Origin: Pelagibacterium sediminicola
Lineage (GTDB): Bacteria > Pseudomonadota > Alphaproteobacteria > Rhizobiales > Devosiaceae
DNA length: 64,000 nucleotides
NCBI RefSeq assembly: GCF_003390885.1
Contig: NZ_QMEL01000003.1
Coordinates: 392,861-456,860, forward strand
Direction of reading: 5' to 3'
Below, piece after piece: positions 1 to 9,345 of the stretch; the first letter of the stretch is position 1, and every line of letters starts with the position of its first letter. Position numbers and translations under genes: made by a program. The notes under the pieces are model-generated. The model was given only the letters and a program-made list of their open reading frames with translations, had not been told where the DNA came from and made no database searches.

Positions 1-996
1 GAACACTGGATTGACCTGCGCCCCCATGTGGCCGATCCGGCCTATTGGGACGAGAACTTCGGCGGCCGCTTCGACTGGATACGCAAAGACGGGTCCGATG
101 CCATCCCCGGCTATATGACCCAGCTCACCCTTACCGGCGGTTTTGCCAATGCGACCCTGTTCGAGCAGGCGGGCGTCGAGCTTCCCGGACCGGGCGCGAC
201 CTGGGACGAATGGATCGAAGCCAGCCGGCAGGTGATGGAAGATCAGGGGCTGCCTGCCGCTTTCGCCATTGATCGCTCGGGCCATCGCGTTGCCGGACCG
301 TCCATCTCCTATGGCGCCAATTTCATAGCCGATGACGGGATGCCCGCCCCGATCGACGATGGCGCCATGGCGTATCTGTCCCGCCTCGCGGAATGGACCG
401 AACAGGGCCTGATGCTTCCTGAAGTGTGGGTCTCTGCCGCCGGCACTACCTATCGCGCCGCGGCCGACGACTTCATCAACGCCCAGATCCCGTTCTACTA
501 TTCGGGCTCGTGGCAAGTCTCGAACCTGTCGAGCAAGATCGGCGACGCTTTTGACTGGGTGATGATCGGTTCGCCCTGCGGCGATGCCGGGTGTTCGGGC
601 ATGGCGGGCGGTGCGGCGCTTGTCGGAATCAAGTATACTCAGCATCCAGAAGAAGTCGCGCGCGTGATGGATTTCCTTGCTTCCGAGGATATCCTGCGTG
701 AATTCAGCGAACGCACGCTGTTCCTTCCTGCCCATGCGGGCGTGGTCGCCAAGGGCGGGCTCGAGTTCCAGTCGGACGACCCGCTCGTTCCGCCTGCGCT
801 CAACGCGTTCGTGGCGGCCTCCGCCGAAACCATGCCCGCCGCCGACGCCATGCCGGCCTGGGTCTGGGCCAACACCTATTACGGTGCGATCGTCACCCGC
901 ATCAGTCAGGTGATGGCCGGCGAACTCACCATGGAACAGGCACGCGAGTTGATCGACAGCGATGTTGCCGATCAGGTCGAGGCAGCCGGGCAGTAA
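1..996 (+). CDS. Sugar ABC transporter substrate-binding protein, 5' partial
   Basis: The frame is open to the left edge, so the start and signal peptide lie outside; 331 residues are visible. The sequence is an extracellular solute-binding protein of the family 1 type, with recognisable C-lobe features such as a glycine-rich FYYSGSW segment and a GGAALVGIKYTQ stretch. It would bind the substrate in the periplasm for the two permeases that follow three bases downstream. The neighbourhood (sulfoquinovosidase and sulfo-Entner-Doudoroff enzymes in the convergent operon) suggests sulfoquinovose or sulfoquinovosyl glycerol as ligand, comparable with SmoF of the SQ monooxygenase pathway. The ligand is inferred from context, not from binding residues. 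Confidence 0.85.
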   Translation, partial: EHWIDLRPHVADPAYWDENFGGRFDWIRKDGSDAIPGYMTQLTLTGGFANATLFEQAGVELPGPGATWDEWIEASRQVMEDQGLPAAFAIDRSGHRVAGPSISYGANFIADDGMPAPIDDGAMAYLSRLAEWTEQGLMLPEVWVSAAGTTYRAAADDFINAQIPFYYSGSWQVSNLSSKIGDAFDWVMIGSPCGDAGCSGMAGGAALVGIKYTQHPEEVARVMDFLASEDILREFSERTLFLPAHAGVVAKGGLEFQSDDPLVPPALNAFVAASAETMPAADAMPAWVWANTYYGAIVTRISQVMAGELTMEQARELIDSDVADQVEAAGQ

Positions 997-999
997 GCC

Positions 1000-2010
1000 A
1001 TGGCACGGTTCGGTGAAACTGTGGGACGGGTGGCAACATTGCCACTCGTCCTCATTGCCCGGGCCTTCGATCCGGTGCTGCGTCTGTGGCAGCGCGGAAC
1101 GGGCACCGGCGGGATGGTCGCATTTTTCCTCCTTCCGAACATGGCGATCTTCGGCGTGTTCGTCATCATTCCGCTGGTGCTCAACTTCGTGTATTCGTTG
1201 ACGGGCGGCACCAATATCCTGTTGGGAGACCGCAGTTTCATCGGCTTTGGCCAATATGGCCGCCTGCTTGAATGCGGCAATTATCTCCAGCCGCTCACCT
1301 GCCGCGAGGACCAGTTCTGGACAGCGGTGCGCAATACGTCGCTGTTCGTGCTGTTTCAGGTGAGCCTGATGGTCTGCGTGAGCATGATCACGGCGCTGAT
1401 CCTCAACCGCAACATCGCGGGGCGCGGGTTCTTTCGTGCAGTCTTTTTCTTTCCCGTCCTTTTATCCCCGGTCGTCGTCGGCCTGATCTGGCGCTGGATT
1501 CTCCAGCGACAGGGGCTGATGAACCTGATCGTTACCAATCTGGGCTTTGATCCCGTCGTCTGGCTCAACGACCGGTTCTTCGCCTTTGCCGCCGCCATCG
1601 GCGTTTCCACATGGGCGCATATGGGGTTTTATACCCTCATCCTGCTGGCTGGATTGCAGGCCATCCCCAAGGATCTTTATGAGGCCGCCGAAATGGACGC
1701 GACGCCACCGGCGCGCGTCTTCTGGCGGATCACGCTGCCGCTGCTCGGGCCGAACCTGGCCGTGGTTCTGGTGCTGGCGCTTATCCGGGGCGTCCAGATT
1801 TTCGATGAAGCCTATGTACTGACCGGCGGCGGGCCGGGCACCAGCACGCTGTTCCTCACCCAGTATATTTATGAGGTGGGCTTTGCTTCCTTCCTGCGCA
1901 ATCCGGGGCTGGCCGCTGCCGCCTCGATCCTCATGGGGCTCGTACTGGTCGTCCTCACGCTGATCCAGCTCGGACTGTCGAGGCGCGCCGAAAGGGGCAA
2001 CACACGATGA
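1000..2010 (+). CDS. Sugar ABC transporter permease, MalF-type
   Basis: A 336-residue inner-membrane permease of the MalF/UgpA family. Six or more hydrophobic segments are visible, beginning near residue 42. The cytoplasmic EAA loop that contacts the ATPase is at about residues 228-250 (EAAEMDATPPARVFWRITLP). It starts three bases after the binding-protein stop and overlaps the next permease by four bases (ATGA), so the genes are translationally coupled. Together with the next two genes it should import the ligand of the upstream binding protein, by context an SQ glycoside. Confidence 0.9.
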   Translation: MARFGETVGRVATLPLVLIARAFDPVLRLWQRGTGTGGMVAFFLLPNMAIFGVFVIIPLVLNFVYSLTGGTNILLGDRSFIGFGQYGRLLECGNYLQPLTCREDQFWTAVRNTSLFVLFQVSLMVCVSMITALILNRNIAGRGFFRAVFFFPVLLSPVVVGLIWRWILQRQGLMNLIVTNLGFDPVVWLNDRFFAFAAAIGVSTWAHMGFYTLILLAGLQAIPKDLYEAAEMDATPPARVFWRITLPLLGPNLAVVLVLALIRGVQIFDEAYVLTGGGPGTSTLFLTQYIYEVGFASFLRNPGLAAAASILMGLVLVVLTLIQLGLSRRAERGNTR

Positions 2011-3062
2011 GCGCGATCAAGAACTTCATCTTTCGCAGGCGCGGCCGCGACGGTGGCTGGCACTGGACCGACATCGTCACCTGGGTCTGGCTGATCGGCG
2101 GCACGATTCTCATGTTCGGCCCCGCCCTGTGGCTGGTGTCCTCATCGTTCAAGGGCCCGGCCCAACTCGCCGAATTCCCGCCAACCCTCCTGCCCTATGT
2201 GCAGGAGGTGGCAACAGTCGAGGGCCACGATGCGCCCCTGCCGCTCTTTGAAGCTACCATGGAAGACGGCACGACACGCATATTGGCCGAAATACGCCGC
2301 ATCGGGACTTCGGCGCAGATGGTCGATCCCGCCGATCCCGGCGAAAGGATCAGCGTGCGCCTCACCGACCGGACGCCGCTGCGCGAGGTAGGACTGGCAG
2401 TAGACAATTACGTCGATCCGTTCCTTTCGTTCGATTTCATGCGCTATCTGGGCAATTCGGTGTTCGTGACGATGGCCGCGACCTTCCTGACGCTGCTCAC
2501 CAACTCCATGGCCGCCTACGCGCTCTCCAAATACCGCTTCCGCGGGCGCGACGCGGTGATGCTTTTGATCATCGGCACGTTGATGGTGCCGCTTTCGGTG
2601 ATCCTCGTGCCGCTCTATTCAGTGGTGAGCGCCGTGGGGCTGCTCAACTCGCTCTGGGGGGTGATCCTGCCCACCATCGCAACGCCCACCGGCGTGTTCC
2701 TTTTGCGCCAATACATGCTGACCATCCCCGACGAACTGATCGAGGCGGCCCGCATGGACCACGCCTCCGAATGGCAGATCTACTGGCGGATCATCCTGCC
2801 GCTCGCCGCACCGGCGCTCGCCGTGCTCGCCATCTTCTCGGTCGTCTGGCGCTGGAACGATTTCCTCTGGCCGTTGATCGTCCTGTCGCGCCGCGAGCTT
2901 TATACGCTGCAGATCGGGCTCAACACCTATGCGGGGGAACTCAACGTCCAGTGGCACTACATCCTCGCCATGACCGTGGTGACGATGATCCCCGTGGTTC
3001 TGGTGTTCATTTTCCTGCAGCGCTTCATCACCACCGGCATTGCCGGGGCGGGCATCAAATAG
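2007..3062 (+). CDS. Sugar ABC transporter permease, MalG-type, with periplasmic insert
   Basis: A 351-residue partner permease of the MalG/UgpE family, which usually measures about 270-300 residues. The extra length is a hydrophilic stretch of roughly 90 residues (about 55-145) after the first membrane segment, which should face the periplasm. The EAA loop is present near residues 246-268 (EAARMDHASEWQIYWRIILP). The start overlaps the preceding stop by four bases, and the ATPase gene follows nine bases after its stop. The insert may touch the binding protein. That is inference, as long first loops are known in MalF-type permeases but are less common in MalG-type ones. Confidence 0.9.
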   Translation: MSAIKNFIFRRRGRDGGWHWTDIVTWVWLIGGTILMFGPALWLVSSSFKGPAQLAEFPPTLLPYVQEVATVEGHDAPLPLFEATMEDGTTRILAEIRRIGTSAQMVDPADPGERISVRLTDRTPLREVGLAVDNYVDPFLSFDFMRYLGNSVFVTMAATFLTLLTNSMAAYALSKYRFRGRDAVMLLIIGTLMVPLSVILVPLYSVVSAVGLLNSLWGVILPTIATPTGVFLLRQYMLTIPDELIEAARMDHASEWQIYWRIILPLAAPALAVLAIFSVVWRWNDFLWPLIVLSRRELYTLQIGLNTYAGELNVQWHYILAMTVVTMIPVVLVFIFLQRFITTGIAGAGIK

Positions 3063-3071
3063 GAGGGGCGC

Positions 3072-4118
3072 ATGGGGCGCATCGCACTTGAAGGTATCCG
3101 CAAGTCCTTCGGCACGGTCGACGTGATCCACGGGATCGACCTGGAGATCGGCGAAGGGGAACTCGTGGTTTTCGTCGGGCCGTCGGGCTGCGGGAAATCG
3201 ACGCTGCTCCGGCTCATCGCCGGGCTCGACCAGCCGACCTCGGGGAAAATCGAGATCGATGGCGTGGACGTGACGCGCAAGGGCGCCGCCGATCGCGGCC
3301 TTGCCATGGTGTTCCAGTCCTACGCGCTCTATCCGCATATGACGGTGCGCCAGAATCTCTCGTTCGGGCTCGAAAACGCGCGCATGCCCAAGGCGGAAAT
3401 CGACCAGCGCGTCGAAGAAGCAGCCCGCATGCTCGACATCGGCGAGCTGCTCACGCGACGCCCCACCCAGCTTTCGGGCGGGCAGCGCCAGCGGGTGGCC
3501 ATCGGCCGCGCCATTGTGCGCAACCCCACCGCGTTCCTCCTCGATGAACCGCTTTCCAACCTCGATGCCGAACTACGCGGCACCATGCGCGCTGAACTGG
3601 CGGCGCTCCACGCCCGGCTCGCCACCACCATGATCTACGTGACCCACGACCAGATCGAGGCCATGACGCTGGCCGACCGGATCGTCGTGCTGCGCAAGGG
3701 AAGGATCGAGCAGGTCGATACGCCCCTCAATCTTTACAACAGGCCCCAGAACCTGTTCGTCGCCGGGTTCATCGGGGCTCCGAACATGAATTTCTTTGTG
3801 ACCGAAGCAAAGTCCGGACGTGCCGCGCTGCCGGGCGGGGCCGAGGTCGTGCTGGATCATGCCGGGCCGGTAACCATCGGTATCCGCCCCCAGCACCTGC
3901 GTCTTGCCCAGGATAGCGAACGCGCCATCGCGGCCAAGGTCCATCTGGTCGAGGCGCTGGGCGCAGAAACGGTGGTGCACGCCTCGGCGGAAGGCGCGGG
4001 TTCGATCCTCACCGTGCTGGAGGGCCAGCCGCTGATCGAGCGCGGCGCGGAAATCCGCCTGGCCTTCGATGATGAAAACATCCACGCCTTCGACGCGGAC
4101 GGGCAAAGGATCGGCTAA
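3072..4118 (+). CDS. Sugar ABC transporter ATP-binding protein (UgpC/MalK family)
   Basis: A 348-residue ATPase that powers the two upstream permeases. Motifs by position: Walker A GPSGCGKST 36-44, Q-loop glutamine 82, signature LSGGQ 134-138, Walker B FLLDEP 155-160, switch histidine 192. The last 110 residues form the TOBE/OB regulatory domain usual for sugar importers of the MalK, UgpC and MsmX type. A ribosome site (aggagg) precedes the ATG. It closes the plus-strand transport operon. Its stop codon overlaps that of the convergent TauE/SafE exporter, leaving no room for a terminator between the two operons. Confidence 0.93.
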   Translation: MGRIALEGIRKSFGTVDVIHGIDLEIGEGELVVFVGPSGCGKSTLLRLIAGLDQPTSGKIEIDGVDVTRKGAADRGLAMVFQSYALYPHMTVRQNLSFGLENARMPKAEIDQRVEEAARMLDIGELLTRRPTQLSGGQRQRVAIGRAIVRNPTAFLLDEPLSNLDAELRGTMRAELAALHARLATTMIYVTHDQIEAMTLADRIVVLRKGRIEQVDTPLNLYNRPQNLFVAGFIGAPNMNFFVTEAKSGRAALPGGAEVVLDHAGPVTIGIRPQHLRLAQDSERAIAAKVHLVEALGAETVVHASAEGAGSILTVLEGQPLIERGAEIRLAFDDENIHAFDADGQRIG

Positions 4119-4897
4119 CCGATCAACAGTGCTGCAAGGGGCGGCGCGCACAGTGCCAGCCCCGAAGCAAGGAGCAGGCTCGCCGCGATTCGGCGCAGGA
4201 TCGCGGGGGGCACCGGGGGCGGAAATTTCTGCGCGGCGAACGTACCCAGCCAGACCATGGGCACGGCGCCGGCGGCGGCCAGCCAGATGGGCGCGGAAAC
4301 GCCCGTCGTTACAAGCACGAGCCCAAGCCGCACCACCGCGTTGATGAAGAATACGCTGACCAGCGTTGCGCGCACCATAGCGTGGGTAAAGGGCTGTCGA
4401 TACATCTGCCAGATGATCGGCGGCCCGGCGGTCGAGAACAGCCCGCCCATGACGCCACCGACCAGCCCCGTGGCAATGAACGAAACCGGCCCGCTCCGCT
4501 CTGCCCGCGCCTGCGGCCGGCTCAGCATCTGGAGCGATGCAAAAAGGATCAGCGCCCCGAGGATGAGCGCCAGTGCGGAAAGCGCGGTCGCGGCGAGATA
4601 GAGCAAGAGGCCGTAACCGATAGCCAGCCCCGGCAGAGTGCCGAACAGCAACAGGCCAAGCCCCTTCCGGTCAATCTCGCGCCAGTCCTTGCGCAGCACC
4701 ATCATGCCGTTGAAGATCACCAACAGATTGGCAACAATGGCCGCCTCGGGCAGCGGGACAAGTCCAAACAGCCCGACCGCCCCCATCAGGATCAGCCCGA
4801 AGGCAAAGCCCGTCAGCGTCTGGACCCACGCGGCTCCACCGGCAACCAGCCAGAGAAAAACCAGTTGCGGGGTAAGGATTTCGCTCCAAAAGATCAT
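4115..4897 (-). CDS. TauE/SafE family sulfonate exporter
   Basis: A 260-residue integral membrane protein with about eight hydrophobic segments and the family's FSTAGPP-type glycine/proline motif in the second repeat. TauE/SafE proteins move sulfur-containing anions (sulfite, sulfoacetate, sulfolactate) across the inner membrane. It is the last gene of the minus-strand SQ operon and begins directly after the sulfoquinovosidase stop. In bacteria that run sulfo-Entner-Doudoroff or sulfo-EMP pathways, a TauE-like protein is thought to export the C3 sulfonate end product. I infer sulfolactate export here. Sulfite would be the alternative substrate. Confidence 0.85.
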   Translation of the reverse strand: MIFWSEILTPQLVFLWLVAGGAAWVQTLTGFAFGLILMGAVGLFGLVPLPEAAIVANLLVIFNGMMVLRKDWREIDRKGLGLLLFGTLPGLAIGYGLLLYLAATALSALALILGALILFASLQMLSRPQARAERSGPVSFIATGLVGGVMGGLFSTAGPPIIWQMYRQPFTHAMVRATLVSVFFINAVVRLGLVLVTTGVSAPIWLAAAGAVPMVWLGTFAAQKFPPPVPPAILRRIAASLLLASGLALCAPPLAALLIG

Positions 4898-6907
4898 CTA
4901 AAGTGTACGCACCCGGCGGAAGAGATCGGCAAACCCGCTTTCCGGATCGAAATAGACAGCCGGCTGGCCGATCGGTGCCGCGGCCTCGATCCATTGGCCG
5001 CCATCCACCGTCTCGCCGCTCCAGAGCTGTTCCCAGCGGTGCCCTTGGGGAAGGTATACGCGCCGCGCATTCTCCCCCGCCTGCCAGACCGGCGCGACGA
5101 GCATGTCGGCGCCGTAAAGATACTGGTCCTGGATCGCATAGGTTTCCCGGTCGGCCTCGTGATGGAGAAACAGCGGGCGCTGCACCGGCAAACCGGTCGC
5201 CGCCGCCTCGGCGGAAAGATGCTTGAGATAGGGCGCAAGCAGGCAATAGATTTGCGTCATGCGGGCGAAATGAGCAAGGACTTCGTGGTCCTGATCAAGT
5301 TGCAGGTTCTCGGCCGGGCGGTTGCCCTCATGGCTGCGCATCACGGGCGTAAAGGCGGCCATCTCCGACCAGCGCATCAAAAGTTCCGCCGTCCGCACAT
5401 TGCCGAAAAGGCTCGTATAACCGCCAATGTCCGAATGATGGTAGGCATTGCCCAGAAGCCCCGATGACAGCGCCCCGCAGATGACGGTCACCAGGCCGTC
5501 GTGACGGGAAAAATCCACTGACTGGTCCCCCGCCCAGAGCAGCGGGCAGTGCGCCCCTACGCCGGTGAACCCCGCGCGCATGAACCACAAGACCTCGCCG
5601 GTCCTGCCCCGGCTTTCCACCGCTCGCGCATTGACCTCGGCCCAGAGCGTGGGCCAGCCATTGTGCATCTCGCGCGCATCGACGCCGTTGAAGAGCTTGA
5701 CGTCGATGGGCAGATACTCGCCGAAATCGGCCATCCAGCCCGAGAGGCCGAAATCGAGCATGTTCTGACCGATCACCCGCTCGGCGAACCATGCGGCGGC
5801 ATCGGGGTTGGTGAAATCGACAACCCCACAATCGAACTCGCCGAAATCAACGAGGGCCGTATCCCCCTTCGCGTCGGTCGCGAAAAATCCCTGCCCTTCG
5901 GCTTCGGCGAACAGCGGCCCGTCCGCCGCCAGATACGGATTGACGTAGCCCAGAAAGCGGATGCCGCGTTCGTGCAGTTCAGCGATGCGCTTGCCAAGGC
6001 CGGGATAGCGGCGCTCATCGGCCTGCCAATCCCAGAACAGCCGCGCGCCGAACGAGGTGTGGCGCAGCCCCACCCAGTCCTCGCACCATAGGCCCGATAC
6101 CTTCACGCCCGCCGCGATCATCCGTTCCATGCGCGAGAACGAATTGGCCCCGTCCTTGAGCCCGATGATCGCACCGCCATAAACCCAGTCGGGAAGCTCG
6201 GGCTGCCGCCCGAAGCGGGAGGAAAGCTCGCCAACGAGCGCAATGAAACTGTCAGCGCCAAACAGTTCGATGCGTTCCGGCACCTCCCACACCTCGATCT
6301 CGTGAAAGCCCTCGTGACGGAAATCGAAGGACGAATAGCAGGTGGTGTCGACATGGAGCGCATAGCGGCGCGAAGAAACCCATGTGGGTTGGGGATAGTT
6401 GGTGTTCCAGTAAGCCCCGCCCGCCTTGTTGTGGAGATCGGACAGCCGGGTGATCTCGGTGCTCTTGTCCCGCCCGACGCCGGGCTCGGAGGTCCAGAGG
6501 GGGAAATGGCGACCCCGCATGTCGAAATAGGACATCTGCTCGCCGCCGCCCCAGATATGCTCGCCGGGTTCCGCAACGATGCGCAGCCAGAACCGGTTGA
6601 GGGAAGGATCGTGCGCTTCAAACACAAGACTATCGTCCATGACCTTCAGGGCGAGCAGCGGTGCATCGCCTTCCCCCGCCGAAAAGAGGATGTCCCTGCC
6701 CTGCACGCTCGCCCCGCGCAATGCGATACGTTCGGAGACATAATCCTCGATATCGAAATTGCCTCGATACATATCCATCCGCGCCTCGCCCCGCCCAACG
6801 AAAAGGGCCGGAGCGTCCGTGCTATGGACGAGGATCGGCTTGTCCCCGAGCCGGATTTCAAAGCCGGACGGAATGGCGTGGAACTGGATCATGGGTTTGT
6901 CGCTCAA
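4898..6907 (-). CDS. yihQ: Sulfoquinovosidase (GH31)
   Basis: A 669-residue GH31 glycoside hydrolase that releases sulfoquinovose from sulfoquinovosyl glycerides. It aligns along its whole length with E. coli YihQ as I remember that sequence. The nucleophile is D394 (WMADFGEYLP) and the acid/base D461 (LWAGDQSVDF). The sulfonate-binding set reads K251, E276, R289, W292 and Y497. This is the KERWY version known from alphaproteobacterial sulfoquinovosidases, where E. coli has Q-Q-R-W-Y. There is no signal peptide, so it acts in the cytoplasm after uptake of the glycoside. The start overlaps the stop of the upstream dehydrogenase by four bases. The five-residue motif makes an ordinary alpha-glucosidase unlikely. 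Confidence 0.95.
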   Translation of the reverse strand: MSDKPMIQFHAIPSGFEIRLGDKPILVHSTDAPALFVGRGEARMDMYRGNFDIEDYVSERIALRGASVQGRDILFSAGEGDAPLLALKVMDDSLVFEAHDPSLNRFWLRIVAEPGEHIWGGGEQMSYFDMRGRHFPLWTSEPGVGRDKSTEITRLSDLHNKAGGAYWNTNYPQPTWVSSRRYALHVDTTCYSSFDFRHEGFHEIEVWEVPERIELFGADSFIALVGELSSRFGRQPELPDWVYGGAIIGLKDGANSFSRMERMIAAGVKVSGLWCEDWVGLRHTSFGARLFWDWQADERRYPGLGKRIAELHERGIRFLGYVNPYLAADGPLFAEAEGQGFFATDAKGDTALVDFGEFDCGVVDFTNPDAAAWFAERVIGQNMLDFGLSGWMADFGEYLPIDVKLFNGVDAREMHNGWPTLWAEVNARAVESRGRTGEVLWFMRAGFTGVGAHCPLLWAGDQSVDFSRHDGLVTVICGALSSGLLGNAYHHSDIGGYTSLFGNVRTAELLMRWSEMAAFTPVMRSHEGNRPAENLQLDQDHEVLAHFARMTQIYCLLAPYLKHLSAEAAATGLPVQRPLFLHHEADRETYAIQDQYLYGADMLVAPVWQAGENARRVYLPQGHRWEQLWSGETVDGGQWIEAAAPIGQPAVYFDPESGFADLFRRVRTL

Positions 6908-7659
6908 TTCTGCGTCAATCCGGCATCGATAATGAAGTTGGCGCCTGTAGCACCGCCGCTTTCATCCGAGCCTAGAAACAGCGCCATGCGGGCTACATGG
7001 CTGGCATCGAGCCGGAACTTGAGTGCCTGAAGGTCGATGAATTGCCGGTCGAGTTCGGGCGTGAGCCAGAGCTTTTTCTGGCGCTCGGTGAGAATTGCGC
7101 CGGGGACGATGCAATTGACCCGGATCGCCTGTGGCCCCAGTTCACGCGCCAGCGTGCGCGTCAGCCCGTTTATCGCCGCCTTGGCGGTCGTATAGCCCAC
7201 CATCCCCGCCCGACCGCGCATCCAGGAGATCGAACCGAGCATGATGACCGATCCCCCGCCTGCCCCGGCCATTCCCGCGCTCACGGCTTGGGTAGCGAAA
7301 AACTGGTGGTCGAGATTGAGGGACAGCACGTGGCGCCAGTAATCGGGCTCGACGGAAGCCATCTCGTGCCGGTCGTCCCTGCCCGCATTGTTGACGAGCA
7401 CGCGGACCGGGCCATCTTCCGCCTCAATCCTCCCAAGCGTTGCTCGCAAGGCATCGATATCGGTGACATCGCAGGCGAAGAACCGCGCGCCGGTTTCCTC
7501 AGCCACCGCCTGTCCTGCATCGCCATCGATATCGAGAAATCCGACCGTTGCGTCCTGCGACCGAAAGGCGCGGACCATTTCTGCGCCGATGCCCGAGGCC
7601 CCACCGGTAATCACCACATGCCGCCCCGCAAGGCTCCTATAGCGCACGGTGTCATACAT
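6904..7659 (-). CDS. SDR oxidoreductase, probable sulfoquinovose 1-dehydrogenase
   Basis: A 251-residue classical short-chain dehydrogenase. TGGASGIG lies at 18-25, the NNAG motif at 90-93 and the catalytic set at S143, Y156, K160. An aspartate after the second beta strand (D43) favours NAD+ over NADP+. In the sulfo-Entner-Doudoroff pathway of Pseudomonas putida SQ1, an SDR oxidises sulfoquinovose to 6-deoxy-6-sulfogluconolactone. The gene sits between the sulfoquinovosidase and a lactonase, exactly where that activity is needed. The sequence alone would only say SDR; the substrate comes from context. Confidence 0.87.
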   Translation of the reverse strand: MYDTVRYRSLAGRHVVITGGASGIGAEMVRAFRSQDATVGFLDIDGDAGQAVAEETGARFFACDVTDIDALRATLGRIEAEDGPVRVLVNNAGRDDRHEMASVEPDYWRHVLSLNLDHQFFATQAVSAGMAGAGGGSVIMLGSISWMRGRAGMVGYTTAKAAINGLTRTLARELGPQAIRVNCIVPGAILTERQKKLWLTPELDRQFIDLQALKFRLDASHVARMALFLGSDESGGATGANFIIDAGLTQN

Positions 7660-7662
7660 CGC

Positions 7663-8544
7663 TCACACCTCGGGGTTGAAGAAAGGCCGTGCAACCCCGG
7701 GAACATCGACACGCATGGTGAAGACGCCGCCAGATTGCGGGTATTCGGCAAGCTGTGCATCGGTGCACCCGTCGCGCGCCGAGGTGACGAACAGGGTCCG
7801 CATGTCCGGGCCGCCGAAACAGGGCATGGTCGGCGATTGCGCGGGCACGGGGTAGCTCGCGAGCAGTTCACCGGTCGGCGCATAACGGTTGACCCGCGCA
7901 CCCTGATAGAGAGCCGACCAATAGCAACCCTCGGCATCGACGGCAGCCCCATCGGGACGGCCCTGATCGGTTTCGGTGGGCTCGAGCCGGGCGAAAACGC
8001 GCTTACCGGTGATTTCTCCCGCGTCGGGATCGTAGTCATAGGCATAAATGGCAAAGCGTGGCGTATCGGAATGATAGAGCGTGCGGCCATCGGGTGAAAA
8101 GGCGACCCCGTTCGAGGTCATCAGCCCATCGACAAGTTGGACCAGCCCGCGTTGGTCGAAGCGATAGAGCGTTGCGCGGCCCTGCTTACCCGGATCGACG
8201 GTCCCCACGATATACCGCCCGCGCGGATCGGTGCCGCCATCGTTGAAGCGGCTGCCCTCATGGGCTTCGGGGTTGGCAGCAAGCATCTGCCGGGTGCCGT
8301 CTTCCTTCATACGCCAGATGCCGGTGCGCTGGGCGGCGATGATCGACCCGTCGGTGATGGGCGCGAACGAGCCGAGTTCTTCGGACAGTTCCAGCGTTTC
8401 GAGCTTGCCCGATCCCGGATCGAGACGATGGAGGCGCTTGCCAGCAATATCGGTAAAGCGCAGCGTTCCGCGATCCGCTTCCCATACCGGGCCCTCACCC
8501 AGCCGGGCCCCGAGATCGCTGATACATAAAAAAGGGCTATCCAT
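7663..8544 (-). CDS. SMP-30/gluconolactonase family, probable sulfogluconolactonase
   Basis: A 293-residue six-bladed propeller hydrolase of the SMP-30/LRE family. The metal ligands expected for the family are visible: E17 (LGEGPVW), N145 (TSNGVAFSPDG) and D198 (RPDGAAVDAEG), with an extra N101 in RFNDGGTDPRG. It would open 6-deoxy-6-sulfogluconolactone to 6-deoxy-6-sulfogluconate. It begins four bases after the aldolase stop and ends three bases before the dehydrogenase start, inside a tight operon. An ordinary sugar lactonase specificity cannot be excluded from sequence. Confidence 0.87.
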   Translation of the reverse strand: MDSPFLCISDLGARLGEGPVWEADRGTLRFTDIAGKRLHRLDPGSGKLETLELSEELGSFAPITDGSIIAAQRTGIWRMKEDGTRQMLAANPEAHEGSRFNDGGTDPRGRYIVGTVDPGKQGRATLYRFDQRGLVQLVDGLMTSNGVAFSPDGRTLYHSDTPRFAIYAYDYDPDAGEITGKRVFARLEPTETDQGRPDGAAVDAEGCYWSALYQGARVNRYAPTGELLASYPVPAQSPTMPCFGGPDMRTLFVTSARDGCTDAQLAEYPQSGGVFTMRVDVPGVARPFFNPEV

Positions 8545-8547
8545 GAT

Positions 8548-9333
8548 TCAATAGGCCGATTGCGAGGTGGCGGAGGGGGCAGCGGCTTTACGCAATTGAC
8601 CCAGCCATTCAGCGGCGCGGCCGGTCATCAGCCCCATATCCGATGCGACCGCGGCAAAGCTGTAGCCGTAATCGATGAACCGCTGCACCATCTCAGGGTT
8701 GGGGCCGACGATCCCCACCGGCTTTCCGGCCCTTTTGGCCGCCTTTGCCGCGTGGGCGATCAAATCCTGCACTTCCCCGTGGCCGATATCGCCGATGTGG
8801 CCCATGGACGCCGAGAGGTCCCCCGGCCCCACGAAAATCGCATCGATGCCCTCGACGGCCGCGATGGCATCGAGATTGGCGATGGCTTCGGGCGTTTCCA
8901 GTTGCAGGATGGAAAAGGCCCGCTCATGAGCATTGGCCAGATAGCCCGGCAGCGTGCCGAAACGTGAGCCGCGATGCACCGCCGCGACCCCGCGCACGCC
9001 GTGGGGCGGATAGCGCATATAGGAAATGGCCAGTTTTGCTTCTTCCGCCGACTGGATGAAAGGCAGCATCAGGGTTTCGGCCCCGGCGTCCATGGCGCGC
9101 TTGATCAGCACCTGATCGTTCCAGGCTAGGCGCACGACAGGCACCGCTGGCGTGCACCCGATGGCCCGCAGGATATGGGCGAGATCGGAAAATTCGATGG
9201 TGACGTGCTCCATGTCGACCACCAGAAAATCGAACCCGGCATGGCCCAGCGCTTCCGCCGTATTGGGCGCGCCCGCCATCAGCCATGTGCCCAGCGGCGT
9301 CTTTCCGGTCAAAAGGGTCTGAAAGGCTTTCAT
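8548..9333 (-). CDS. HpcH/HpaI family aldolase, probable KDSG aldolase
   Basis: A 261-residue class II (metal-dependent) pyruvate aldolase. Catalytic H43 is in VDMEHV, R68 in VVRLAWND, and metal ligands E146 (LQLETPEA) and D172 (VGPGDLSASMG). The family splits 2-keto-3-deoxy acids into pyruvate and an aldehyde. Beside an Edd/IlvD dehydratase and a sulfoquinovosidase the expected substrate is 2-keto-3,6-dideoxy-6-sulfogluconate, giving pyruvate and 3-sulfolactaldehyde. Only three bases separate it from the lactonase gene. Confidence 0.87.
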   Translation of the reverse strand: MKAFQTLLTGKTPLGTWLMAGAPNTAEALGHAGFDFLVVDMEHVTIEFSDLAHILRAIGCTPAVPVVRLAWNDQVLIKRAMDAGAETLMLPFIQSAEEAKLAISYMRYPPHGVRGVAAVHRGSRFGTLPGYLANAHERAFSILQLETPEAIANLDAIAAVEGIDAIFVGPGDLSASMGHIGDIGHGEVQDLIAHAAKAAKRAGKPVGIVGPNPEMVQRFIDYGYSFAAVASDMGLMTGRAAEWLGQLRKAAAPSATSQSAY

Positions 9334-9345
9334 GGGCGCGTCCTT

